Made by a program: the position numbers and the translations under genes. Below the pieces are notes generated by a model that had not been told where the DNA came from, ran no database searches, and was given only the letters and a program-made list of their open reading frames with translations. A stretch of 35,830 nucleotides of DNA from contig JAHEGH010000027.1 in the NCBI GenBank assembly GCA_024639825.1, positions 1 to 35,830 of the forward strand. Direction: 5' to 3'. This stretch comes from Gammaproteobacteria bacterium. GTDB taxonomy: Bacteria > Pseudomonadota > Gammaproteobacteria > Steroidobacterales > Woeseiaceae. Every line of letters starts with the position of its first letter. Within the stretch, counting starts at the first letter, position 1. Positions 26,063 through 33,821 of this stretch are shown one piece after another.

Positions 26063-26080
26063 CCAGGACGTCGATCCTGG
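26063..26080 (+). other. Small inverted repeat in leader of the parvulin-like gene
   Basis: CCAGGA and TCCTGG pair across a 6-base loop between the terminator and the next start codon, ending 21 bp before the ATG and just before the GGAG site. It could affect translation initiation or be a weak operator. Confidence 0.35.
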
Positions 26081-26101
26081 ATTCGAGCAGGAGTTTTAAG
26101 G

Positions 26102-27076
26102 ATGCGCTCTCATTCCTTTCTTGCCGTGTACTGCGGTTTTATTTGCGCAGTGCTCTCGCCATTCTCGCTCGCAGCAGAAGGTGCGCTGGTGGTGATCAAC
26201 GGCGATCCGGTTTCTTACGCGGAGTATGAACAGTTCGCCTATGCGGAGGCTCGCCAGACCTTCTATCACGGCAGCCCGCCCGAGGGTGAGCAATTCATAG
26301 AGTTCCGCAAAACGGCGGCAGATAAGCTGATCGACCGCAAGCTTAAGGTCATCGAAGCGCGCCGCCGCGGTCTGCAACCCGATCATGAAAAGATCGATGC
26401 TCAACTGGCGAGCTACGCGCAGCAGTACGGCCAGGAAGAACGCTGGCAAAGCGAAGGCGAAGCAATGCTGGCACGCCTGCGTGCTTACTTCGAAGAAGAG
26501 AGCCTGCTGGCGCAGATCGAACCCATGCTGCGCGAGGCGCCGGTGCCTGCCGATGGCGAGGTTGAGGCCTATTACCGGGACAACATCGAGAAGTTCACCG
26601 AGCCCGAAAAGATTCGTGCATCGGTCATCTTGCTGACGGTACCGGCCTGGTCGGACGAAAGCGCCTGGGACGCGGCACGCGAAGATGCTGCCGCGATAGC
26701 CGCGAGCATTCGGGACGGCAAACCGTTTGCCGAGGCTGCGCGTCAGCATTCGGCCGACCCGACAGCGGCTAACGGCGGCGATATGGGCTTTATGCACGCC
26801 GGCTCGCTGAACCATTCTGTGCAGGCTGCAGTGAACGAGCTTGAGCCCGGCGAAATGGCTGATGACCCGGTGACCGTACTGGAGGGTGTTGTTCTCGTGC
26901 GCCTTGATGAGAGGAAAGCCGCGACGGTCCATGACTTCGAGAACGTGCGGGAGAGGGCGACCGGTCTTTGGCAGCGTGAGGCCAGCGAAAAGGCCTTCGC
27001 CGCGACGTTGGCCCGACTTCGTGACGACACTGATATTCAACTTGATGAAGAGTATCTGCAGACATTGCCGAACTAG
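26102..27076 (+). CDS. Secreted parvulin-type (PpiC/SurA-like) chaperone, probably lacking isomerase residues
   Basis: A 324-aa protein with signal peptide (FLAVYCGFICAVLSPFSLAA). Residues about 28-165 are a SurA/PrsA-like helical chaperone part, starting with the typical 'LVVINGDPVSYAEYEQF', and a parvulin domain spans about 170-270. The expected 'SHIL' histidine is Val175 (IRASVILLTV) and the second 'GYHI' histidine is Val264 (EGVVLVRLDERKA), while NGGDMGFM and ELEPGEMADDPV are kept. The fold is clear but proline isomerase activity may be lost. PpiC-type proteins help fold secreted cytochromes and barrels, and the neighbours on both sides are such clients. It lies downstream of a terminator and 18 bp before the barrel gene. 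Confidence 0.85.
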   Translation: MRSHSFLAVYCGFICAVLSPFSLAAEGALVVINGDPVSYAEYEQFAYAEARQTFYHGSPPEGEQFIEFRKTAADKLIDRKLKVIEARRRGLQPDHEKIDAQLASYAQQYGQEERWQSEGEAMLARLRAYFEEESLLAQIEPMLREAPVPADGEVEAYYRDNIEKFTEPEKIRASVILLTVPAWSDESAWDAAREDAAAIAASIRDGKPFAEAARQHSADPTAANGGDMGFMHAGSLNHSVQAAVNELEPGEMADDPVTVLEGVVLVRLDERKAATVHDFENVRERATGLWQREASEKAFAATLARLRDDTDIQLDEEYLQTLPN

Positions 27077-27094
27077 CTGAGAGGCCAAGGGAAA

Positions 27095-28894
27095 GTGTGG
27101 GTATCGAGTACAGCAACTTTCAGATTGATCTCGCGGACCTGCGGGCGGTCGATCGTTGTGCTGTTGCTCGGGCTGCACGTCGGGCATTCCCAGGCCCAGA
27201 TGGGTCCCGTGGACATGGACGGATTCGTCGAGTACCGCTACAGCCAGTTCAACGGCAAAGACGTCGATGCGCGTAGCTCGCAGGGTCTGCTGTTGAAGAC
27301 CAATCTATCGACATTTTTCTGGCGTCCCTGGATTCTGACGACGACAGGGCACGTGTCGTTCGCAAACCGCAAAGCGGACGGCAGGCTTGGAGACGAGAAA
27401 AGCGGCGATATCTATGGTGGCCTGAGGCTCAACTTCCTGGCACGCAGCAGGTTTCCGCTGACAATCTATTATGATGATTTCGACGGCAGCGTCGAGAGCG
27501 ATACCAACAACCGGTCTGGCCGGACCACTCGTTACGGTTTTTTGCAGCAGTTCTCGTCACGCCGGCTTGGAACCTACTCGATGGAATGGCGCAGTGGCTC
27601 GACTGACGTCCTGTACCAGGACGGCTTTCGCCTGCCCGAGCGCAATGACAACGAGCGCTGGCAGTTCATGGGTCGCAAAGCATTCGGCCGGAACGTGTTT
27701 TCCCTGAGTTCGCTAAGCCTTGTCGTCGATAGCCAGATCCCGGAGCGGATGACCGAGTCCCTGCGGCACACGCTGCGGCATACCTTTCGAGCGGGATCAC
27801 GTTTCAATGTCAGGAATACGGCCTTTTATACCAACGAGGAGCTCGACAGCGAGATGCTGCAAACAGGACGTACCTACCGGCAGTTCAGCAGCATCACAAC
27901 GTGGCGGCCGTCCAGGCGACTGCTGATTACCGGGCGCGGTCTCGTACAGGACAGTGAGGCCCGCGGGCTGGCGAGTGATTCGCAGGTGCAGACAGCCTCC
28001 GTCAGCAGCACGGCCAACTACCAGTATTCGGATCGCCTGACGTTTACCGCCGGACTGGGGTTTATTGCAGCTGACAACAATCATGGTGATGACACGGATT
28101 CGGCACTGCAGCGTCTTGGCGTCAATTACAATTCCGACAGCGTTCTGTTTTGGGACGGTGTCTACCGCTACTTCGGCCAGGTGTCTGTCGGTAACCGCAC
28201 GAACCCGGGCGACCTCGAGGTCGCCGACGTACAGGACATGGGTATCAGCCTCGGGCACAGCTTTACGCGGTCATTGGGACGCGACAGCGAATCGAGCTGG
28301 GACTTCAAGATCTCGCAGCGTGCGGGTACCGTGCAGGACACGGCGGGCCGCGAGCGCAATACGCTGCAACACAGCATTTCGCTGACCAAGGGCGCGCGGT
28401 CGAACGAGATAAACCGCTACTTCAGGGTCTCGTTGCTCGACCAGCGCTCTCTTGCTGACGATCCGCGTGACCACCAGCTCGTCAACATGCAGTACACGCT
28501 GCAGGGGCAGCTCTCGCGCAATCAATCCTGGAATGCCAGTGCATCTGTCCAATACGGTCGTCGCACGCAGGCAGCGGGCGAAGCTCTGGCGCTGGATAGC
28601 ACCTCACTCACCTACAGTGTCGCTATGAACTATCGTCACACCGAGTTTTTCGGTGTGGACAACCTGGCGTTTACGTCGGACCTGCGCTGGCTCAGCGAAG
28701 ACTTTCAGACCGAGGATCCCTTCGATCCGGATTTCGAACTGGAAACAGAACGACTGAATTCCTCGTGGCGAAATCGCTTAGAGTATCGAATCGGTTTGTT
28801 GCAACTTCGGGCCGACGCCGATTTGCGCGAAGTCAACAGCATGTGGAGCGCGAGTATTCTGCTCCAGGTTCGTCGCTACTTTGGCATGACCTAA
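27095..28894 (+). CDS. Predicted outer-membrane beta-barrel protein, candidate electron-conduit porin
   Basis: A 599-aa protein with signal peptide (SIVVLLLGLHVGHSQA, then QMGPVDMDG). The rest consists of many alternating hydrophobic/polar strands with aromatic residues at strand ends (for example GFVEYRYSQFNGKDV, RFPLTIYYDDFDGSVE, LTSRG-like turns, and a final ASILLQVRRYFGMT), the look of a large barrel. It has no CXXCH and no N-terminal CXXC like MtrB. The start is a GTG at 27095 with GAGG ten bases before. In porin-cytochrome conduits a barrel encloses multihaem cytochromes; here four triheme cytochromes follow within 3 kb. I do not recognise a named family, so the conduit role rests on context. 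Confidence 0.75.
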   Translation: MWVSSTATFRLISRTCGRSIVVLLLGLHVGHSQAQMGPVDMDGFVEYRYSQFNGKDVDARSSQGLLLKTNLSTFFWRPWILTTTGHVSFANRKADGRLGDEKSGDIYGGLRLNFLARSRFPLTIYYDDFDGSVESDTNNRSGRTTRYGFLQQFSSRRLGTYSMEWRSGSTDVLYQDGFRLPERNDNERWQFMGRKAFGRNVFSLSSLSLVVDSQIPERMTESLRHTLRHTFRAGSRFNVRNTAFYTNEELDSEMLQTGRTYRQFSSITTWRPSRRLLITGRGLVQDSEARGLASDSQVQTASVSSTANYQYSDRLTFTAGLGFIAADNNHGDDTDSALQRLGVNYNSDSVLFWDGVYRYFGQVSVGNRTNPGDLEVADVQDMGISLGHSFTRSLGRDSESSWDFKISQRAGTVQDTAGRERNTLQHSISLTKGARSNEINRYFRVSLLDQRSLADDPRDHQLVNMQYTLQGQLSRNQSWNASASVQYGRRTQAAGEALALDSTSLTYSVAMNYRHTEFFGVDNLAFTSDLRWLSEDFQTEDPFDPDFELETERLNSSWRNRLEYRIGLLQLRADADLREVNSMWSASILLQVRRYFGMT

Positions 28895-28928
28895 CTAATT
28901 TAACTAACAGAAGAGTGCTCAACCCATC

Positions 28929-29366
28929 ATGAAGTTTCGTCTTTCCGCCCTGCTGCTGGTCGCCATCTCCGGTGCCGCCATGCTGGCATTTAATTCTGCT
29001 CCACAACAGGCGCAGGCAGAGTACGCCGATGTCGTCCTGAACGAATACTCGGAGGACGCCGGCATGCGTCCGGTTGTATTCCCCCACTGGTTTCACCGCA
29101 TCCGCTTTCGCTGCAAGGTGTGCCATGGTGATCTTGGCTTCGAGTTCAAAGCTGGGGGCAACGACATCAATATGGTGAAGATTATTGACGGGCAGTACTG
29201 CGGTGCCTGTCACGACGGTGATGTGGCCTGGTCCATCGAGAATTGCGAGCTCTGCCACTCCGGCATGCCAGGCACACCGACGCAGGTGCATCACAGTACC
29301 GTTTCGCAACTGGCCGGCCAGCAGCGTGACGCCGCCGAAGCGGCAGAAAAGGAGACGGAAGAATGA
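28929..29366 (+). CDS. Triheme c7-like cytochrome (type A)
   Basis: A 145-aa exported cytochrome: signal peptide (LSALLLVAISGAAMLAF, cleavage near AQA-EY), then FPHWFHRIRFRCKVCH, CGACH and CELCH, the layout of the c7 triheme domain (HxxxH before the first CXXCH, two more within 55 residues). It is expected to have bis-His haems and act as a periplasmic electron carrier or as part of an outer-membrane conduit. The C-terminal 35 residues are an Ala/Glu-rich helix. It is the close paralogue of the protein at 31395-31778. Its TGA overlaps the next ATG by four bases (ATGA). Confidence 0.9.
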   Translation: MKFRLSALLLVAISGAAMLAFNSAPQQAQAEYADVVLNEYSEDAGMRPVVFPHWFHRIRFRCKVCHGDLGFEFKAGGNDINMVKIIDGQYCGACHDGDVAWSIENCELCHSGMPGTPTQVHHSTVSQLAGQQRDAAEAAEKETEE

Positions 29367-29947
29367 TCTCCCTGCGCACTCGCGCCATTACAAGTATCGG
29401 CTTGCTTGCAAGCATTCTGGCTGTTTTTGTGCACGCTGCCGTCGCCCAGGATAATCCCAACGCATTTAACCGCCTTATGAAGCCGCCCAGCGAGCGCAAT
29501 GCGCCGCCGGAGTCAGACGGCATTCACGATCCAACAGCCGATGGCACCCTCATGCTGCAGCCACCTCAGGAGTCGTTTGCCGGACTGCCCAAGTCGCGTT
29601 CCGGCAACTACGTTAACTGGAGCAAGGCGATCGAGAACGAACTGGTTACGCCACGTTCCGACATTCATGACCCGGATGCGCAGGCAATCGTGTTCGACCT
29701 GAATATCATCCGCGAGGTCAAAGGCTCGATGCCTGACGTCGTCTATCCTCACAAACAACATACTCAATGGCTCGACTGCTCCAATTGTCATCCGGCTATC
29801 TTCATCCCGATGAAGGGAGCGAACCAGATCAGCATGGCGTCCATACTCATGGGCGAAAAATGTGGCGTTTGCCATGGCAAGGTCGCATTTCCCGTATCCG
29901 AATGCCGCCGTTGTCACTCGAAACCCAAACCTGTGGACCAGCCATGA
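29363..29947 (+). CDS. Triheme c7-like cytochrome with long N-terminal extension (type B)
   Basis: A 194-aa protein with signal peptide (SIGLLASILAVFVHAAVA, then QDNP). An N-terminal region of about 100 residues without haem includes RSGNYVNWSKAIENELVTPR, then VVYPHKQHTQWLDCSNCH, CGVCH and CRRCH form a c7-like triheme domain. The haem-free part shares a 'GN.VNW..AI....I/V.PR..(I/L)H' motif with the paralogue at 30844, so it is probably a conserved docking or lid segment. It is coupled to the genes before and after by ATGA overlaps. Confidence 0.9.
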   Translation: MISLRTRAITSIGLLASILAVFVHAAVAQDNPNAFNRLMKPPSERNAPPESDGIHDPTADGTLMLQPPQESFAGLPKSRSGNYVNWSKAIENELVTPRSDIHDPDAQAIVFDLNIIREVKGSMPDVVYPHKQHTQWLDCSNCHPAIFIPMKGANQISMASILMGEKCGVCHGKVAFPVSECRRCHSKPKPVDQP

Positions 29948-30840
29948 GCAGGAATAAATCAATGCGCAGCAAATCACGACCGTCATCCAGTGCAAAGGCT
30001 CTGATTTTCATCTCCTTGTTCATCGCCGGAACCGCGCCAGCATGGGCAAGCGAGACCAGTGACGCCAATCATTTGGCGAACCGGGACAAACTCGTACACA
30101 CCCTGTTATATGACTCCAGCGCCGCGCGCAAGGTTGAGTTGAGCGGCAATGAAGCTGCCATTGCAAAGCGTGCGGAAGCAATCAAGGTTTTCGAAGCCGC
30201 ATCGAAACACGAGTACGCGGAACTTCGGGAGGAGCAATACAATCGAGCGGTCGCGTTGCTTTATGAAGCGGCATCCCTGGCCACCTCCTCGGCCGATAGT
30301 GACGACAAGATACGCCGCGATCTCGACAATCGGCAACAAAGCCTCGATGCATTGTTAGATGCGCACGAACGCATCATGGAAGAAAAGCATTCGTCGGACC
30401 TGCACGCTGCTTTGCTGGAGGAAATCGCCGCCGATCGTCTGGCTGCGGATGCGTTGCTCGCCGAAGGCAAGGCCGCCGCCGCCAGGGTGCATGTCGATCG
30501 CGCCTACGTTGCAGCCAAGTTGTCCGTAGAGCGTGCGCGGAAGGGTGAGACACTGTTACGCGAACTAAAATTCGATACCCCCGAGGACGAGTATAAGTAC
30601 GAACTCGATCGTAATGATACGCATCGAATGTTGCTCAAGGTGTTGCTCGACGACAAGATGAAGAACGAACGCATCCGCGAAGGTGTCAATGTACATGTTG
30701 CAAAGTCCGATGAACTTCGTGAAAAGGCGATCCTATTCGCGGGCAACAAAGAATTTGAATCGGCAATCGAGACGCTGGAAAAGTCGACCAAAGAACTCGT
30801 CATGGCGATTCGCAGTGCCGGCATCTATATTCCGGGCTAA
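29944..30840 (+). CDS. Secreted all-helical protein of unknown function
   Basis: A 298-aa protein with basic n-region and signal peptide (SSAKALIFISLFIAGTAPAW, cut ASA/ASE). The body is almost entirely charged helix with heptad-like patterns (EAIKVFEAASKHEYAELREE; AHERIMEEKHSSDLHAALLE), no Cys and no haem motif. Repeated segments such as YNRAVALLYEAASLA and ARVHVDRAYVAAKLSVERAR look TPR-like. The ATG at 29944 overlaps the previous stop; 29962 is an alternative. It lies between two type-B triheme cytochromes, at the centre of the mirrored gene order, so it may hold or space the cytochromes. I do not recognise a family. Confidence 0.75.
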   Translation: MSRNKSMRSKSRPSSSAKALIFISLFIAGTAPAWASETSDANHLANRDKLVHTLLYDSSAARKVELSGNEAAIAKRAEAIKVFEAASKHEYAELREEQYNRAVALLYEAASLATSSADSDDKIRRDLDNRQQSLDALLDAHERIMEEKHSSDLHAALLEEIAADRLAADALLAEGKAAAARVHVDRAYVAAKLSVERARKGETLLRELKFDTPEDEYKYELDRNDTHRMLLKVLLDDKMKNERIREGVNVHVAKSDELREKAILFAGNKEFESAIETLEKSTKELVMAIRSAGIYIPG

Positions 30841-30843
30841 GAC

Positions 30844-31398
30844 GTGACGCGCTACTCAGTCCTGAAACTGCTGTTACTTTTGGGTATTGCCACCGCGATA
30901 CCGGCATCGTTAGCGGAAGACTGGAAGGTGCTGGAGGAAGACGAGCTGCACGATCCGTCAAATCCGGCTGTCGCAATCCTGCAGGATCCGGAAGAGGCGT
31001 TGTCGGTGCTCGCGCCGGATACGGCTGGTAACAAGGTCAACTGGGTTGAAGCAATTCGGCAGGGCCAGATCGAGCCGCGCGCAAGCCTGCACGGCGACGT
31101 CGAGGGTCGGCAGCACGATACCGATATTGTCATGAGCAATACGCTGGACTTCCCGAGTGTTCTGTTTCCGCACAAGGCACACAACGAATGGATGTCCTGC
31201 GAGATGTGCCATGAATCGCTGTTCCGGTCCGTTCGTGAGGGTAACCCGATTACCATGGCGAAGATTCTCGAAGGCGAATACTGTGGCGTGTGCCACGGTG
31301 CGGTCTCATTTCCGCTCACCGAGTGCGATCGTTGTCACAGCGTCGTGGAAAGCAGGCTTTCGGCGCCAAGCAGTGGTGCGGTGGTGCCGAAGGAATGA
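30844..31398 (+). CDS. Triheme c7-like cytochrome with N-terminal extension (type B')
   Basis: A 184-aa paralogue of the protein at 29363. Signal peptide (YSVLKLLLLLGIATAIPASL, cut ALA/AE), a haem-free region with AGNKVNWVEAIRQGQIEPRA, then VLFPHKAHNEWMSCEMCH, CGVCH and CDRCH. The start is a GTG at 30844, three bases after the upstream TAA. Identity with type B is highest in the haem domain (ITMAKILEGEYCGVCHG against ISMASILMGEKCGVCHG). It is coupled to the next gene by an ATGA overlap. Confidence 0.9.
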   Translation: MTRYSVLKLLLLLGIATAIPASLAEDWKVLEEDELHDPSNPAVAILQDPEEALSVLAPDTAGNKVNWVEAIRQGQIEPRASLHGDVEGRQHDTDIVMSNTLDFPSVLFPHKAHNEWMSCEMCHESLFRSVREGNPITMAKILEGEYCGVCHGAVSFPLTECDRCHSVVESRLSAPSSGAVVPKE

Positions 31399-31778
31399 AA
31401 CGTTTTTTGAAATCAAAGCGACTGGCGTTGCTGGTACTGGTAGCGCTACCGATTATGGTGGCATGGGCTGAGTACGGGGATGTCGTGATCAATGTGCGAG
31501 CAAAGGGTGAGGGCATGGCGCCCGTTATTTTCCCCCACTGGTTTCATCGTGTTCGCTTCCAGTGCTCGGTTTGCCACGTAGATATCGGGTTCAAGACCCG
31601 GGCAGGTGGCAGCGGAATCACTATGGACAAGATCAGCCAGGGACAGTTTTGCGGCGCCTGCCACAACGGTGAAATTGCCTGGTCGGTGGAGAATTGCGAC
31701 TTCTGCCACAGCGGCATGCCGGGTCTGGAGACTGGCATTGAGGGCGGCCACAAGACGGCGGGCCCCGGATACTATTGA
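31395..31778 (+). CDS. Triheme c7-like cytochrome (type A')
   Basis: A 127-aa paralogue of the protein at 28929. Signal peptide (MKRFLKSKRLALLVLVALPI, cut near AWA-EY) followed by EYGDVVINVRAKGEGMAPVI, then FPHWFHRVRFQCSVCH, CGACH and CDFCHSGMPG. The ATG with AGGA just upstream overlaps the previous stop; a longer open frame upstream has no signal and is rejected. It lacks the Ala/Glu-rich tail of type A. It is the last of four triheme genes before two NHL-type lipoproteins. Confidence 0.9.
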   Translation: MKRFLKSKRLALLVLVALPIMVAWAEYGDVVINVRAKGEGMAPVIFPHWFHRVRFQCSVCHVDIGFKTRAGGSGITMDKISQGQFCGACHNGEIAWSVENCDFCHSGMPGLETGIEGGHKTAGPGYY

Positions 31779-31789
31779 CGAGGGTGAGT

Positions 31790-32758
31790 GTGCGATCAGC
31801 AAGTCGACCAGTGAGCAAGTGGGTCAGGCGCATTGTGCCGGCGGCCTGCGCACTGCTGCTCGCGGCCTGCGCTGACCTCGACAGCATGTATTCCGGGCAG
31901 ATCGCCGATAGCGACTACTGGAATACCCGTCTTTCGCTTGCCCAGCGTATAGACGTGGCCACGTTGGTGGATGCGGATAGCGGGCGCCCTTCAGCACTGT
32001 CGGGATTCATTTCGGCCGTGGCCGCACAGGGCGATGACCTCTACTTTATTGACAGCGGTTCCGCCGTGCTTGTGCACGTCAGTCTGGCCGCTATGTCAGC
32101 ACGGACACTGGCGTCGCTCCCTGGCGCGAGCTCCGGTGGCCTCTATGCAAGCAGCGACGGCTCGGTCTATGTTGCCGATACCTACAACCGTCAGATCCTC
32201 CGCCTCGACCCGATGCTTGGCGAGCTGGATCGCTTTGCGCTCGGTCATATCCTCGGAAACCCGGCCGACCTGACCCTGATCGAGAGCGAACGTTTGCTGC
32301 TGGTGCTCGATGCTCTTGACGGACGTATCGCGGTACTCGATGTGCTCGGCGGTCTGCAACAGTTAATCGAGCCACAGTTTTTCGACCCTGCTGCCGTGTC
32401 GTCGGCAACAGCGATTGACGCGGGTACTGGTGAAATCTTTCTGCTCGACAGCGGGGTTGATGCCATCGCCGGTATCAGTCATGAAGGGTATGCCACGGGC
32501 AACTATGGCGATGACGACCTGCAGCGGGTTACCGCATTTGCGGTCGATTCCTGCAGACGACTTTTTGTCGCGGACGCATACGATGGCAGCCTCTACGTGG
32601 GTGCGGCGGATATGAGTCTGCCCGGTCGTCGCATAGAGTTGCCGGAGCTCGCGGGCACAGAAGTCGCTGACTTGTGGACAGACGAATCGTTTCTTTTTGT
32701 CGCTACCCGCTCCAGTGGGATCTTCGTGTTTGCCGTCGATCCGGTATGCGCGTTTTGA
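31790..32758 (+). CDS. Six-bladed NHL-like propeller lipoprotein (divergent)
   Basis: About 322 aa, with an Arg/Lys-rich n-region (RSASRPVSKWVRRIVP) and lipobox LLLAAC. About six propeller units are visible, more degenerate than in its neighbours (LYFIDSGSAVLVHVS, VYVADTYNRQILRLD, LLLVLDALDGRIAVLD, IFLLDSGVDAIAGIS, LFVADAYDGSLYVGA, LFVATRSSGIFVFAV). The start is uncertain: GTG at 31790 has GAGG six bases before, while GTG 31784 and TTG 31775 are also in frame. It overlaps the next gene by 13 bp, so the two are translated together. Confidence 0.75.
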   Translation: MRSASRPVSKWVRRIVPAACALLLAACADLDSMYSGQIADSDYWNTRLSLAQRIDVATLVDADSGRPSALSGFISAVAAQGDDLYFIDSGSAVLVHVSLAAMSARTLASLPGASSGGLYASSDGSVYVADTYNRQILRLDPMLGELDRFALGHILGNPADLTLIESERLLLVLDALDGRIAVLDVLGGLQQLIEPQFFDPAAVSSATAIDAGTGEIFLLDSGVDAIAGISHEGYATGNYGDDDLQRVTAFAVDSCRRLFVADAYDGSLYVGAADMSLPGRRIELPELAGTEVADLWTDESFLFVATRSSGIFVFAVDPVCAF

Positions 32759-33819
32759 GCGCTCGAATTGCTCTGCTGTTTGCGGCGCTGTTACTGGGCG
32801 CCTGTGCTGCGGCGCCGCGCGTAATGCAGTACAACCCGGAGGGCAGTACGCAAACAGACATCCTGACCTGGCCGGCGGTGCCCGCGGTGCCACGTCTTGA
32901 ATTCGCCGGGCAGTTGCTGGGCGAGCAGAACTTTGTGCTTGAGGATGACAGCGAGGGTGCTGGCAGAACTTTTCTGCGTTGGCTGGTTGGGCTCGGCAAG
33001 CGCGGCAGGCAGATCTCCCAGCTGGTGCGACCGCAGAGTGGTGTGGTCGATTCGCAAGGGCGCATATTGGTAACCGATGCGGGGCGTCCCTCGGTCTTCG
33101 TGTTTGACGAAGCCGGCGCCAAGTTTGATCTCTGGCGCGAAGCCGAGGCAGGTATCGATTTTGTATCGCCCGTCGGCATAGCGGAGCTCGGGGCCGGCGA
33201 ATTTCTTGTTGCCGATGCCGAACTCGGCGATGTATTCGTCCTGTCGCACGACGGTACGCCTCTGAGGCGCTTCGCCACAACCGATGTTCAGCGGCCAACC
33301 GGACTGGATGTCGATATAGGCGCCGGGCGCGTTTACATAGCAGACAAGGACGCGCGTCTGATCAAGGTGTTTTCAACATCCGGGACGCTGCTGCGTACGA
33401 TCGGCGAGCCGGGCGACGTGGCCGGTACGCTCAACGCGCCCATGCACGTTCGTGTCGTCGGCGGAAAACTCTATGTATCCGATGCGCTCAACGCCCATGT
33501 GCTCATCTACGCCACGGGCAGCGGCGAGTTACTCGGGCAAGTGGGTCAGCGTGGTCTGTACGTCGGCAACATGGTGCGGCCCAAGGGTGTATCCGTTGAC
33601 AGCGACGGCAACATCTATGTCGTCGAGTCCTATTACGACCACCTGCTCGTCTACGATGACGCGGGACAATTTCTGTTGCCGGTCGGCGGCACGGGTTCGG
33701 AGGCGGGTCATTTCCTCCTGCCGGCCGGGGCGTGGTCGGACGATCAGGACAGGATATTCGTAGCCGACATGTTCAACGGGCGTGTCGTGATTTTTCGTTA
33801 CATCGGGAGCGAGAGTTGA
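32746..33819 (+). CDS. Six-bladed NHL-repeat lipoprotein
   Basis: A 357-aa lipoprotein (MRVLSARIALLFAALLLGAC). After a ~70-residue linker it has six NHL-like blades (RPQSGVVDSQGRILVTDAGR, SPVGIAELGAGEFLVADAEL, RPTGLDVDIGAGRVYIADKD, APMHVRVVGGKLYVSDALNA, RPKGVSVDSDGNIYVVESYY, LPAGAWSDDQDRIFVADMFN). Its mature start (YNPEGSTQTDILTWPAVPAV, then PRLEFAGQL) recalls the PPPPEQARFYF start of the lipoprotein at 23895. The ATG at 32746 lies within the upstream gene. The next gene, a multihaem cytochrome, begins 3 bp after the stop, matching the propeller-then-cytochrome order at 23895-25959. Confidence 0.88.
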   Translation: MRVLSARIALLFAALLLGACAAAPRVMQYNPEGSTQTDILTWPAVPAVPRLEFAGQLLGEQNFVLEDDSEGAGRTFLRWLVGLGKRGRQISQLVRPQSGVVDSQGRILVTDAGRPSVFVFDEAGAKFDLWREAEAGIDFVSPVGIAELGAGEFLVADAELGDVFVLSHDGTPLRRFATTDVQRPTGLDVDIGAGRVYIADKDARLIKVFSTSGTLLRTIGEPGDVAGTLNAPMHVRVVGGKLYVSDALNAHVLIYATGSGELLGQVGQRGLYVGNMVRPKGVSVDSDGNIYVVESYYDHLLVYDDAGQFLLPVGGTGSEAGHFLLPAGAWSDDQDRIFVADMFNGRVVIFRYIGSES

Positions 33820-33821
33820 GC

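Noticed and set aside
27095..28894. Assigning the barrel to the MtrB/PioB family
   Set aside because: The N-terminal CXXC and typical length of MtrB are not seen; only context suggests a conduit.
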